DNA of 64,000 bases from JBAXTZ01 sp041666525 (lineage in GTDB: Bacteria > Bacillota > Negativicutes > JBAXTZ01): the NCBI GenBank assembly GCA_041666525.1, contig JBAYGT010000011.1, positions 11,421 to 75,420 on the forward strand, written 5' to 3'. This document shows positions 1 to 10,186 of this stretch, piece by piece; the first letter of the stretch is position 1; every line of letters begins with the position of its first letter. The position numbers and the translations under genes were made by a program. Below the pieces are notes generated by a model. That model was not told where the DNA came from. It saw only the letters and a program-made list of their open reading frames with translations, and searched no databases.

Positions 1-827
1 CTGTTCTTACATTGACCCCGCCTTATGACCCGCTTCGCTATGTTGAGGCAATTAAGGCTGCTGAATTAGCAGGCTTCGAGGTCCTGATAATCGATAGCTT
101 ATCTCATGCCTGGGCGGGCGAAGGCGGCATTTTGGACCAGCAAGGTAAAGCTACCGACACCAAATACCGAGGCAACTCCTTCTCAGCCTGGCGGGAATTT
201 ACACCGAAGCATAACGCACTTGTCGAAGCGATGCTAAATGCCAATATGCACATAATCGCGACTACCCGCAGTAAAACGGAATATTCACTGGTCGACGAGA
301 ACGGTAAGAAGCTGGTGAAGAAATTAGGACTCGCACCAGTACAAAGGGATGGTTTGGAATACGAGTTCACCGTTGCAATGGAGTTGTCGGCTGATCACAC
401 CGCTATTGCTTCCAAAGACCGTACTTCTATCTTCGACGGTAAATATTTCAAACCAAGTAAGCAGGTCGGCGAGCGTTTGCTGCACTGGCTGAATAATAAC
501 GGCAATGTCATACCAGCTGAAAGCTATTCCGCGAACTTGGCGGAAGTCATACCAGCTAATATCCCTCTGCCACCGGATGATAACACGCTGGCCGACGAAT
601 TTCGCGTCTTGAACTGTGAACTTAAAGCCAGCCAGAGCGGCAGGCGGATTATTCGGCTCAGTTTGATGGGGAGAACTGACAATATCACTGCTTGGTCGGA
701 CGATTTGGAGTTGCTGCAACTCAAGACCGGCGCCAAGATTGAAGCCAACTTATCGAAAAAGAATAACGCCTGGATGCTGGACACATACAGAGGTGTGGGT
801 GCACTTGAAGCAGGGCTGGCTGCGTAA
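1..827 (+). CDS. Phage-type AAA/RecA-fold ATPase, 5' partial
   Basis: The reading frame is open from the left edge, so the N-terminus with the expected Walker A loop is outside the window. The visible part starts in the middle of an ATPase core: a hydrophobic strand ending in an acidic residue (VLIIDSLSHAW) fits Walker B, and IIATTRSKTEY fits the following strand and sensor region. This arrangement is typical of the AAA_24 / Sak4-like nucleotide-binding proteins of Firmicute phages and integrative elements, which promote single-strand annealing or recombination. The C-terminal third is less conserved. The stop codon overlaps the start of the next gene (TAATG), so the two are translationally coupled. 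The family call is by motif and context; a RadA-like role is possible. Confidence 0.7.
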   Translation, partial: VLTLTPPYDPLRYVEAIKAAELAGFEVLIIDSLSHAWAGEGGILDQQGKATDTKYRGNSFSAWREFTPKHNALVEAMLNANMHIIATTRSKTEYSLVDENGKKLVKKLGLAPVQRDGLEYEFTVAMELSADHTAIASKDRTSIFDGKYFKPSKQVGERLLHWLNNNGNVIPAESYSANLAEVIPANIPLPPDDNTLADEFRVLNCELKASQSGRRIIRLSLMGRTDNITAWSDDLELLQLKTGAKIEANLSKKNNAWMLDTYRGVGALEAGLAA

Positions 828-1924
828 TGGAAAAGCTGTACGTCTCCTATTCCAAACTTAAACTGTTCGACGACTGCAAAGCGGCTTATGCCTACAAATA
901 CATTCTCGAACGTCCGGAAGCTAAAAATGAAGCGTTATTAATCGGCAAGGCAGTTCATGAGGCGATAGCGAATATTATCGGCGGTATGGATATCGGACTG
1001 GCGGCTACCAATGCGGCTGTCAGTCAGGGCATTGCCGACAAAATCGATTGTGTTGCCGAACTGGCAAATCAAGAAGCGGTTCGCGAAATACAACACGGCA
1101 ATGTGGAATATCCATTTTCCCTGCCGCTGGTTAAAGACGGCAGTATTGTTGTGGAGGGCATTATCGACTACTGGAAAAGCTTTGATGATGGCGCGTTACA
1201 TCTGCTGGACTGGAAAACCAACCGAATCAAATATCATCCGTTGGATAATGACCAACTTGGGCTTTATGCCTGGGCGTTGCAGGAACTTACCGGAGTCAAA
1301 GAAGTCTATGCAGAGCTAATCTTCCTCAGACACGGCGATCAACGAAATGTCACCTGCCATAACTACAGCCGCGGTGAAGGCATATCACTGGCCAAGCTTT
1401 GGGCTACCGAAACGGCGTTATTGCTGCAGGAAATGACTGAAAAGTGGGATAATGCTAATAATGTTGATCCGTTGGTAGTCTTTCAGCCAAAGTGCGGCAG
1501 CCATTGTTTGCATTGCGGGTTTGCTCACGATTGTGTACATGGCAAACAGTTCGATTGGCTGAGTGTCGGTAGCGAAGCTGATGCCAAGATTGTGGCTATC
1601 GAAACATTACGGCTGGAAGCGGCGCTAGACAATCTAAAAACAATGCTCAAGGATTATGTCAACAAACATGGTTCACTATCGGTCGATGGCCAGCGATTTG
1701 ACTTTGGCACATCACAATCGTGGTCTTTCCCGCCGGAAAACATGAAGAAGCTGGCCAAATATCTTTCAGAGAAGAATATCGACATTCTCGAATATGCTAC
1801 ATTCGCCAGCGACGGAATCAAAAAACTTGGCTTGTCAAACGATGAGCTAGAACAGTTCGGAAAGCTAAAAACAACCAAAGTGTTCCGGCACAGCAAAGAG
1901 GATGAGGTAATTTATGCAGCGTAA
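827..1924 (+). CDS. PD-(D/E)XK (RecB/Cas4-like) nuclease
   Basis: This 365-residue protein begins with the YxSYSKL...FxxC pattern of RecB-family nucleases. It contains GKAVHEAI (catalytic His region), GIIDYW and LLDWKTNR, that is, the D...DxK active site near residues 115 and 130, then a QLGLYAWAL helix (QxxxY motif). Near residue 225 it has a cysteine cluster (CGSHCLHCGFAHDC) that could hold an Fe-S cluster or zinc, as in Cas4/AddB relatives. It overlaps the upstream ATPase by one base. Exonuclease plus annealing ATPase is a standard phage recombination pair, so the likely role is end resection for recombination. No cas genes are nearby, so a CRISPR role is not supported. Confidence 0.75.
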   Translation: MEKLYVSYSKLKLFDDCKAAYAYKYILERPEAKNEALLIGKAVHEAIANIIGGMDIGLAATNAAVSQGIADKIDCVAELANQEAVREIQHGNVEYPFSLPLVKDGSIVVEGIIDYWKSFDDGALHLLDWKTNRIKYHPLDNDQLGLYAWALQELTGVKEVYAELIFLRHGDQRNVTCHNYSRGEGISLAKLWATETALLLQEMTEKWDNANNVDPLVVFQPKCGSHCLHCGFAHDCVHGKQFDWLSVGSEADAKIVAIETLRLEAALDNLKTMLKDYVNKHGSLSVDGQRFDFGTSQSWSFPPENMKKLAKYLSEKNIDILEYATFASDGIKKLGLSNDELEQFGKLKTTKVFRHSKEDEVIYAA

Positions 1925-2032
1925 AACTGTGGCAAAATGCCGGGTAGTGCTGTATTGACCGTTGCAACTAAAAAAGGGCTGCGATGTGAGAATTGGTATT
2001 CCCGTCGCAGTCCTTTGCTTATGGAGGTTAAT

Positions 2033-2467
2033 TTGAAGCCGTCTAAATATGCTGTCCGGCTGGTGAAAGAAAGCCGCAGCAGTTACATTCCCCAACCGAT
2101 TATCAAGCCAGCGGATGTTACCGACTTTCTCAAACGGATGCTAACTGATTCGCCGCAGGAAAAACTGATTGCTCTGCACCTTAACGGCAAAAACGAGATA
2201 ACCGGCTACAACATAATCTCGGTTGGGTTGATGGACAGATCGCTGGTGCATCCTCGCGAGACGTTTCAAGCGGCGATCTTATCGAATGCTGCCGCGATTA
2301 TCTTGGCGCATAACCACCCGTCCGGACAGCTTGTTCCCAGTGATGAAGACCGCAAAATAACTAATCGGCTTCGAAATGCCGGTGAACTAATCGGAATACA
2401 GCTGCTTGACCATGTAATAGTAACATGTCGCGGTTACTACAGTTTTAAGGAGCATGGGGAGTTGTAG
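2033..2467 (+). CDS. radC: Short RadC-like JAB/MPN metalloprotein
   Basis: The protein carries the JAMM/MPN core of RadC: an upstream Glu, then AHNHPSG (metal-binding His residues) followed by SxxD (PSDED), and LDHVIV near the C-terminus. It lacks the N-terminal helix-hairpin-helix region of chromosomal RadC, as is common for phage and ICE copies. The frame is open upstream to 1937 and has an ATG at 2021. The TTG at 2033 is preferred because a perfect GGAGG lies five bases before it and homologous sequence begins here (KPSKYA). That gives about 144 residues. The biochemical role of RadC remains unclear. It is the third gene of the recombination module and is followed by a non-coding stretch. 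Confidence 0.8.
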   Translation: MKPSKYAVRLVKESRSSYIPQPIIKPADVTDFLKRMLTDSPQEKLIALHLNGKNEITGYNIISVGLMDRSLVHPRETFQAAILSNAAAIILAHNHPSGQLVPSDEDRKITNRLRNAGELIGIQLLDHVIVTCRGYYSFKEHGEL

Positions 2468-2484
2468 CCGGGTATATAAAAAAT

Positions 2485-2516
2485 GAGCTGCACTAATTTA
2501 GCGCTCGCTCTTTTTT
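2485..2516 (+). terminator. Possible terminator after radC
   Basis: A short imperfect stem (GAGC-T-GC pairing with GCGCTC, one bulge) with a 9-base loop is followed by GCTC and six T residues. It would end the plus-strand recombination module. The stem is weak, so the call is tentative. Confidence 0.4.
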
Positions 2517-2987
2517 AGGAAACGATTATTTTTGGCTTTTGACGATAATTCTAACTGGCTACGGATAATTTTTTACTGTAATTTTAGTGATTTTTTACGA
2601 TTTTTAACTCGGATGAAGATTGAGTCGTCCGGTTTTCCAGATGCCCGCAAAACTCAAATGTGAAGGTTTTGGATGCATCCTGAATGACGTCAATACTCCA
2701 AAATAATATTTTTGAATTCCATGCAAATATTTCGAAAAAGTTGAAATATTTTTCTCCGGCTGATTAAAAACGCCATATATATACGCATGCGCTACAAAAT
2801 ATAACGCTTAATAATTTTTCAAGATTGTTTTCTAATATTATTCCGATTGATTTCTATTGGGAAATCATTGGGAAATAATAGAACACTTCTACTTTGCTGT
2901 GCGCCGATCCATCTTGCCTGTTGGAGTTTTCAGCATGCATTCAAAAATTCAGTTTTGATTATAAATCAGCATGCTGTGACAAGCAAG
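2517..2987. other. AT-rich non-coding gap
   Basis: About 470 bases have no convincing reading frame on either strand. The stretch is AT-rich. It holds an imperfect tandem 11-12 base repeat (ATTGGGAAATC then ATTGGGAAATA) at about 2857-2879 and a GCATGC palindrome occurring twice (about 2932 and 2969, the second inside CAGCATGCTG). It separates the phage-like module from the chromosomal groEL terminator, so an integration boundary is possible. No integrase, tRNA or clear attachment-site duplication is visible. Confidence 0.4.
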
Positions 2988-3020
2988 AAAAAACCCGCGA
3001 TGAATATTATTCATCGCGGG
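2988..3020 (-). terminator. Rho-independent terminator of groESL
   Basis: On the minus strand a perfect inverted repeat CCCGCGATGAA/TTCATCGCGGG with a short loop is followed directly by six T residues. It lies 15 bases past the groEL stop codon. Confidence 0.93.
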
Positions 3021-3034
3021 TAAGTAAGCAAAGC

Positions 3035-4971
<1,937 letters not shown>

Positions 4972-5018
4972 GGATAAAAATCCTCCTTAAATTTATGAAA
5001 ATAATTTCATTCACTTTG

Positions 5019-5045
5019 TTAGCACTCATCATTTTAGAGTGCTAA
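5019..5045 (-). promoter_or_regulatory. CIRCE operator (HrcA binding site)
   Basis: A perfect TTAGCACTC-N9-GAGTGCTAA inverted repeat lies between the groES promoter and ribosome-binding site. This is the canonical HrcA repressor target of class I heat-shock operons. hrcA itself is not in the window. Confidence 0.98.
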
Positions 5046-5056
5046 TCACAGCTCAT

Positions 5057-5084
5057 ATTATAGTACATCTTTTGTTATTGTCAA
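5057..5084 (-). promoter_or_regulatory. Sigma-A promoter of groESL
   Basis: On the minus strand a perfect TTGACA (5079-5084) and a perfect TATAAT (5057-5062) are separated by 16 bases. The expected transcription start falls just upstream of the CIRCE repeat, so HrcA would block initiation. Confidence 0.93.
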
Positions 5085-5089
5085 TAGAC

Positions 5090-5126
5090 AAAATAAAAAA
5101 ATCCGCCCTTTATTCTGAACGGATTT
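5090..5126 (-). terminator. Terminator of the nnr-amidase-gerM operon
   Basis: Minus-strand stem AAATCCG/CGGATTT followed by a T-rich run, about 15 bases after the GerMN gene. It sits against the -35 box of the groES promoter. Confidence 0.8.
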
Positions 5127-5141
5127 GTTTATCATTGCATT

Positions 5142-5657
5142 TTATTTTTCAATTAAATCATCGGTACGGCCGATTGGTTCGCTCAAATCAATTTCACCCA
5201 ACACTTCCAACAACTTACCGTTCACGGCTATTCGTATTGCATTCACTCCGTTAAACTCAGTCAACGTGTTCGCCAGTGACGCAACAAGCAACATCTGGCC
5301 GCTTGAACCAAGCTGACTCTTCACTGCCTTTAAGGCATCGTTAAAATCAACTATCGCTACGCCGTTAACAATCTTAACTCCCAGACATTTTACACCTTGA
5401 GGAAATAAACTTTGAGCGCCGTCACGTTTTGAACCGGCGATCAACAAATCGACTGCAGATTGCATCGCCCGATTATCGTGAGTTATTTCACGTTTTTCAG
5501 CAACAACCTTCGTCAAATCTTTAGTAGCAAAATACAAGACCACTTGCTCAGACGTCGGTTTTACCGTCCTGTTATCGACATTTTTAGCTGAATCACTAAA
5601 ACAACCGGCAACAAGTAACGTAGATACTATCACGCACAGCACCAACAGCTTTTTCAT
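5142..5657 (-). CDS. GerMN-domain lipoprotein
   Basis: A 171-residue putative lipoprotein. The N-terminus is a charged MKK, a hydrophobic stretch and a lipobox (LVAGC), so it should be anchored to the outer face of the cytoplasmic membrane. The rest matches the GerMN (sporulation/germination) domain: VVLYFATKD, a central region with LLAGSKRDGAQSLFPQG, then VDFNDAL and LANTLTEFNGVNAIRIAVNG. It follows an N-acetylmuramoyl-L-alanine amidase in the same operon, as GerM proteins often do, which suggests a role in cell-wall remodelling or spore cortex metabolism. The ATG at 5657 is chosen over an upstream TTG because GGAAAGG is well spaced to it. Confidence 0.85.
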   Translation of the reverse strand: MKKLLVLCVIVSTLLVAGCFSDSAKNVDNRTVKPTSEQVVLYFATKDLTKVVAEKREITHDNRAMQSAVDLLIAGSKRDGAQSLFPQGVKCLGVKIVNGVAIVDFNDALKAVKSQLGSSGQMLLVASLANTLTEFNGVNAIRIAVNGKLLEVLGEIDLSEPIGRTDDLIEK

Positions 5658-5681
5658 TAACAATACCTTTCCAATGATCGA

Positions 5682-6746
5682 CTAGCGACCACTAAAATAA
5701 TCATTTATTCCGTCAAATATTCCTAAAGCAGCTTTTTGCTGAAAAATCGGAGTAACTAATAATTTTTCTTCATTTATATTCGAGATAAAAGCTACCTCAA
5801 CTAAAGCAGCCGGCATTTTTGTATTTCTCAATACATAAAAATTTGCTTTTCTTATCCCCTTATCCGTCAAACCGACACTTCGCTGCAAACAGCGCTGTAT
5901 AGCTCGGGCTAACAGAGCATCGCGTTCCGATTTGACAAAGTAATAGGTAGCCGTGCCATTGCTGGCACGATTATAATAAGCATCGTTATGCAACGAAATA
6001 AAAATATCCGGATTATATTTTTTTGCAAAAGCAACACGCGCCGACAATTCGACTTCATCGCTACTTTTCGGATAGGAGCAATCCACATCTCTGTCCCGAG
6101 TCATAACCACCCGCGCTCCGGCGCTTACCAACAAGTTCTTCAGTTGCAAAGCTATCAACAAATTAACATCTTTTTCCCGTACGCCGCTTGGACCAATTGC
6201 GCCGGTATCACTTCCACCGTGTCCAGGATCAATTACAATTGTCTTTCCGTTAATTCCTGGAGCAATTTTCTGATAGTCATAGTCACTGCGAGGTTGTACC
6301 GGCAAATCAACAACGATGCGCCAGGGGTCTGTCCTACTCCTTGCCATTACGTTTACTGTACTATCACCAAAGCTATCGTTCGATGAATCCAACCGCAACG
6401 TCAAAGTTTCATTCCCTTCTTCAAAAAGCATCGTATCAGCAATTTTACCGTCAAGCTGAACTGTTCGATCTAGACTTGCGCGTAATAACAAATTATCAAA
6501 TTTAATACTACTCACCGATTTGTAGCCAGAAAAAACGGTTGAGCAGGAATACTCGGATACATAAGGACCGCTTAAGTCCAGGATAACACGCAACTTGGCA
6601 TTACCCGAAACATCAATAATTGATTGAGTTGTAACTTTAGTCACAAAAACATCTCCGCCACTTGAAACGTGGACAGCGGCATGAGTTAGAGAAAAGTTCG
6701 TTTGGACAAGGAGGATCATCAAGACAAAAACTATTATTCTATACAA
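5682..6746 (-). CDS. N-acetylmuramoyl-L-alanine amidase (AMIN + Amidase_3)
   Basis: A 354-residue exported cell-wall hydrolase that cuts the bond between muramic acid and L-Ala of the stem peptide. It has an N-terminal signal peptide (about residues 1-23), an AMIN-like targeting domain (about 30-155) and a zinc amidase_3 domain from about residue 165. The zinc ligands and catalytic Glu can be seen in VIDPGHGG (His), REKDVNL (Glu), SLHND (His) and ALVEVAFISN (Glu). It lies between nnr and the GerMN lipoprotein on one transcript. Confidence 0.95.
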   Translation of the reverse strand: MYRIIVFVLMILLVQTNFSLTHAAVHVSSGGDVFVTKVTTQSIIDVSGNAKLRVILDLSGPYVSEYSCSTVFSGYKSVSSIKFDNLLLRASLDRTVQLDGKIADTMLFEEGNETLTLRLDSSNDSFGDSTVNVMARSRTDPWRIVVDLPVQPRSDYDYQKIAPGINGKTIVIDPGHGGSDTGAIGPSGVREKDVNLLIALQLKNLLVSAGARVVMTRDRDVDCSYPKSSDEVELSARVAFAKKYNPDIFISLHNDAYYNRASNGTATYYFVKSERDALLARAIQRCLQRSVGLTDKGIRKANFYVLRNTKMPAALVEVAFISNINEEKLLVTPIFQQKAALGIFDGINDYFSGR

Positions 6747-6787
6747 TAATTCCCCTCCTTAACAAAAAAAATATTATCTCCATGATA

Positions 6788-7651
6788 TCAGTTAGTTGCA
6801 GATTTTTCAATAGTTTCAATAGTCTTTGCGATACATTCGTTAATATTTGATGCAATTATGTTGCGTTTCCCCGCTTTTGATGCAAGTTCACCAGCTTCAC
6901 CGTGAATAAAACAACCGCATACCGCGGCAAAATAGCTATTGATTCCTTGCGCGAGTAATGCCGCGATAATTCCGGACAGCACATCGCCTGATCCTGCAGT
7001 CGCCAGCTTATGATTAGAATGCGGATTTATGACTGCAACGCCGTTAGGATCTGCAATTATCGTTTGCGCGCCTTTTAATACTACAACACAATTATGCAAT
7101 TGTGCGAACTTAACAGCAATCTCACTCCGATTTGCGTTAACAGTTTGTAACGAAACTCCCATTAATTTTGACATTTCGCCACTGTGAGGTGTAATTACCG
7201 GAATAGTATAAGCGTCTTTTAGTATTGAAGCTTTGCTCGACAATATCGTTAATGCGTCAGCATCAATCACAACAGGAACCAAAGCAGTTTTTAATATCCA
7301 TTCAAGTTTCGTACTGTTTATTTCACATACGCCTATCCCGGGGCCAACCACAATAGCCCGACTAGACCGCGCCGCAGTTTTAAAGCAATCAAAAAAACTT
7401 TCATCTTCCGAACTGCTGATCACCGCTTCAGGAAGATTAATAGAGAGTGCATTTGCAGCTTTTTCTTCAGTAAACATTTGCACATAACCAGCACCGGACA
7501 TAAATGCCGCCCGAGCGCAAAGAGTGGCGGCACCGCTCGTTGCGTCTGACCCGCACCACGCCAACACTTTTCCCCTTTGATACTTGTGAACATCTGCATT
7601 ATGCCGCGGCAAATAGTGCGCTACTGTCTTCGCGTTACTATATCTAAACAT
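6788..7651 (-). CDS. nnrD: ADP/ATP-dependent NAD(P)H-hydrate dehydratase
   Basis: This ribokinase-fold enzyme repairs hydrated NAD(P)H (YjeF C-terminal domain family). Family motifs in order: KYQRGKVL, VVGPGIG, VIDADAL, VITPHSGEMSKL, VVLKGAQTII, and the catalytic ATAGSGDVLSGIIAALLAQG near residue 225. It is about 287 residues from the ATG at 7651. That start has a well-placed AGGAG and is preferred to a further upstream one that would overlap the divergent proB promoter. The NnrE epimerase domain often fused in other bacteria is absent here. Confidence 0.92.
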   Translation of the reverse strand: MFRYSNAKTVAHYLPRHNADVHKYQRGKVLAWCGSDATSGAATLCARAAFMSGAGYVQMFTEEKAANALSINLPEAVISSSEDESFFDCFKTAARSSRAIVVGPGIGVCEINSTKLEWILKTALVPVVIDADALTILSSKASILKDAYTIPVITPHSGEMSKLMGVSLQTVNANRSEIAVKFAQLHNCVVVLKGAQTIIADPNGVAVINPHSNHKLATAGSGDVLSGIIAALLAQGINSYFAAVCGCFIHGEAGELASKAGKRNIIASNINECIAKTIETIEKSATN

Positions 7652-7667
7652 ATTTGCTCCTAAACTA

Positions 7668-7696
7668 TTCAAATCACTCGATGAATATATTATAAT
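7668..7696 (+). promoter_or_regulatory. Predicted sigma-A promoter of proBA
   Basis: TTCAAA (7668-7673), a 17-base gap and a perfect TATAAT (7691-7696) precede proB. It lies in the divergent gap between nnrD and proB. Confidence 0.7.
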
Positions 7697-7729
7697 GAAA
7701 TAATTATACAACAAAATTTCGAGGTGTAA

Positions 7730-8857
7730 ATGAAGCTACGAGCAATTCCAGTCGCAGCCAGACGAATTGTTATAAAAATCGGCACCAGTTCGCTGTCTTT
7801 TCCTAACGGAATGCTTGATTTCGGCAAAATCGAGCGATTGGTACGCGCTATCAGCAATATCCATAACTCCGGACGCGAAATAATTCTGGTAACCAGCGGT
7901 GCTGTCGGTGCGGGCATGATGAAACTGGGGCTTAAAGAAAAACCAACCAGCATCCCGGAAAAACAGGCAGTTGCCGCAGTTGGACAGGGACTGTTGATGC
8001 ACGTTTATGAAAAAATTTTTTCTGAATACGCCAAAACCGTTGCTCAGGTATTATTAACACGCTCTGATACACAAGAGCAAACCAAATGCGCCAATTCCCG
8101 TTCCACGTTGTTATCTTTATTGCGAATGAATGTTATTCCGATCATCAACGAAAACGATGCCGTTTCAATTGATGAACTTAAAATCGGCGATAATGATAAC
8201 CTGTCAGCGATGGTTGCAGCGCTTGTTGAAGCAGACTTGTTGCTAATTCTGTCTGATGTTGACGGACTTTTTACTGCAAATCCTTCAAATACCCCTTCTG
8301 CAAAACTTATTTCTGAAATAAAAACCATAACCATTGAAATCGAAAATATGGCCGGCGACACCGGAACATTTACCGGAACCGGCGGCATGAACACCAAAAT
8401 TCAAGCCGCAAAAATTGCAGTAAATGCCGGTGTTGCCGTCATAATCGCCAATAGCGGTTTCCCTAATGTTATAGAATCAATACTGGACGGGCAATTACTA
8501 GGCACTCTGTTTCTGCCAAAAAAAACAAAGCTACAATTCCGCAAAAAATGGCTGTCGTTTGGCAAAGCTGCCAGCGGAAAAATTTTCGTTGACAAAGGGT
8601 GTGGCGAAGCTATAGTAAATAATGGTTCCAGTTTGCTACCAGTCGGAATAATTGATATCGATGGTGATTTTACAGGCGGACAAGTAGTAAGCGTAATTTC
8701 CAGCGATAACCAAGAAATAGCGCGCGGTTTGATAAACTATTCAGCCTGCGAGCTGCGAAAAATCAAAGGAAAAAAAATTAACCATATTGCAGCAATATTG
8801 GGTGGCGTTGATTATCATGAAGCCATTCATCGAGACAACATGGTTGTTATCGTTTAG
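7730..8857 (+). CDS. proB: Glutamate 5-kinase
   Basis: First step of proline synthesis: ATP-dependent phosphorylation of L-glutamate at the gamma-carboxyl. The 375-residue protein has the amino-acid kinase domain (IVIKIGTSSL; LVTSGAVGAG; NENDAVS; GDNDNLSAMVA; LLSDVDGLF; GTGGMNTKI) and a C-terminal PUA domain from about residue 280 (GKIFVDKGCGEAI). An AGGTG ribosome-binding site precedes the ATG. proA follows eight bases later. Confidence 0.98.
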   Translation: MKLRAIPVAARRIVIKIGTSSLSFPNGMLDFGKIERLVRAISNIHNSGREIILVTSGAVGAGMMKLGLKEKPTSIPEKQAVAAVGQGLLMHVYEKIFSEYAKTVAQVLLTRSDTQEQTKCANSRSTLLSLLRMNVIPIINENDAVSIDELKIGDNDNLSAMVAALVEADLLLILSDVDGLFTANPSNTPSAKLISEIKTITIEIENMAGDTGTFTGTGGMNTKIQAAKIAVNAGVAVIIANSGFPNVIESILDGQLLGTLFLPKKTKLQFRKKWLSFGKAASGKIFVDKGCGEAIVNNGSSLLPVGIIDIDGDFTGGQVVSVISSDNQEIARGLINYSACELRKIKGKKINHIAAILGGVDYHEAIHRDNMVVIV

Positions 8858-8865
8858 GAGTAAAA

Positions 8866-10116
8866 ATGAAATATTTCGAGTTAACCGCGATAGGACAGCG
8901 TGCAAAAAAAGTTTCCGGTACTCTCGCCATCTGCGGTACAGATACGAAAAATGCTGCGCTTCATTGCATAGCCGACTCTTTGATTACAAATGCTCAAAAA
9001 ATCATCGCTGCAAATGCCGTCGATGTTGACAATGGCCGCACACGGAATTTTTCCAAAGCATTACTTGATCGCCTGTGTATTGACGAACAGCGTATTCGTG
9101 CAATCGCAGACGGAATAAGAAAGGTTAGCGAATTACCTGATCCAATTGGTGACATTGTCGAAGGCTGGACTCTTCCAAATAATTTGGAAATTAGAAAAGT
9201 ACGCGTTCCGCTCGGCGTAATTTGCATTATTTTTGAATCCCGACCAAATGTAACGGCCGATGCCGCAGCGCTGTGTTTAAAATCCGGTAATGTCGCAATT
9301 TTACGCGGTGGCAAAGAAGCAATAAACACCAATGTCGAAATAGTAAATGCAATGCGAGCTGCGCTCGCATCCTGTGATTTACCGGAAGATTATATTCAGC
9401 TAGTCACGACCACTGACCGCGCTGCCGTTCACGAATTACTACGACTCAATCAATTTATCGATGTTGTCATCCCTCGTGGCGGCGCAGGACTGATAAAAAT
9501 GGTTTTGGAAAACAGTTCAATACCAGTTATTGAAACCGGTACCGGGGTATGCCACACTTTTGTCGATAGCAGCGCCGACTTAACGATGGCTTTAGCTATT
9601 GCTATCAACGCCAAAGTTTCGCGGCCAGCAGTGTGCAACGCTATGGAAACTTTGTTAATTCATTGTGACATCGCTGACAAGTTCATGCCACAACTCATTG
9701 ATGCAATGTTAGAAAACGCAGTAGAACTACGCGGATGTGCACGTTCAAAACAATATAATGATAGAATTAAATTGGCAACTAGCGACGATTGGGCTGCTGA
9801 ATTTCTCGACCTAATCCTTGCGGTAAAAATAGTTGATAATGTAGATGAAGCCATAGCTCATATTGACAAATATTCAACAGGACACTCTGAAGCCATTATT
9901 ACCAATGATTACTTTAACGCCCAACGGTTTCAGCGTGAAATAGATGCTGCGGCTGTCTATGTAAACGCATCTACCCGTTTTACAGACGGTTGCGAATTTG
10001 GCTTCGGCGCTGAAATAGGTATTAGCACCCAAAAATTACACGCCCGCGGCCCGATGGGACTCAAAGAATTAACCAGTATAAAATATTTAATAAACGGCAG
10101 CGGGCAAATAAGATAA
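8866..10116 (+). CDS. proA: Gamma-glutamyl phosphate reductase
   Basis: Second step of proline synthesis: NADPH-dependent reduction of gamma-glutamyl phosphate to glutamate semialdehyde. The protein is 416 residues, standard for the aldehyde-dehydrogenase superfamily member ProA. Motifs include VPLGVICIIFESRPNVT, ILRGGKEA, VIPRGGAGLI, PVIETGTGVCH, the catalytic-Cys region RPAVCNAMETLLIH, and FGFGAEIGISTQKLHARGPMGL near the C-terminus. It is co-transcribed with proB and ends at a bidirectional terminator. Confidence 0.98.
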   Translation: MKYFELTAIGQRAKKVSGTLAICGTDTKNAALHCIADSLITNAQKIIAANAVDVDNGRTRNFSKALLDRLCIDEQRIRAIADGIRKVSELPDPIGDIVEGWTLPNNLEIRKVRVPLGVICIIFESRPNVTADAAALCLKSGNVAILRGGKEAINTNVEIVNAMRAALASCDLPEDYIQLVTTTDRAAVHELLRLNQFIDVVIPRGGAGLIKMVLENSSIPVIETGTGVCHTFVDSSADLTMALAIAINAKVSRPAVCNAMETLLIHCDIADKFMPQLIDAMLENAVELRGCARSKQYNDRIKLATSDDWAAEFLDLILAVKIVDNVDEAIAHIDKYSTGHSEAIITNDYFNAQRFQREIDAAAVYVNASTRFTDGCEFGFGAEIGISTQKLHARGPMGLKELTSIKYLINGSGQIR

Positions 10117-10131
10117 GCAGTTTCAAAAGTT

Positions 10132-10173
10132 AAAGAAGGTGTCATGCGAAAATTTTCACATGACACCTTCTTT
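10132..10173. terminator. Bidirectional terminator between proA and the flippase
   Basis: A 15-bp perfect inverted repeat, AAAGAAGGTGTCATG/CATGACACCTTCTTT, with a 12-base loop. The outer A and T runs allow it to work for proA on the plus strand and the flippase on the minus strand. Confidence 0.9.
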
Positions 10174-10186
10174 GTGTGACAATAGA

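Noticed and set aside
827..1924. Cas4 of a CRISPR locus
   Set aside because: The fold fits, but there are no other cas genes or repeat arrays in the window.
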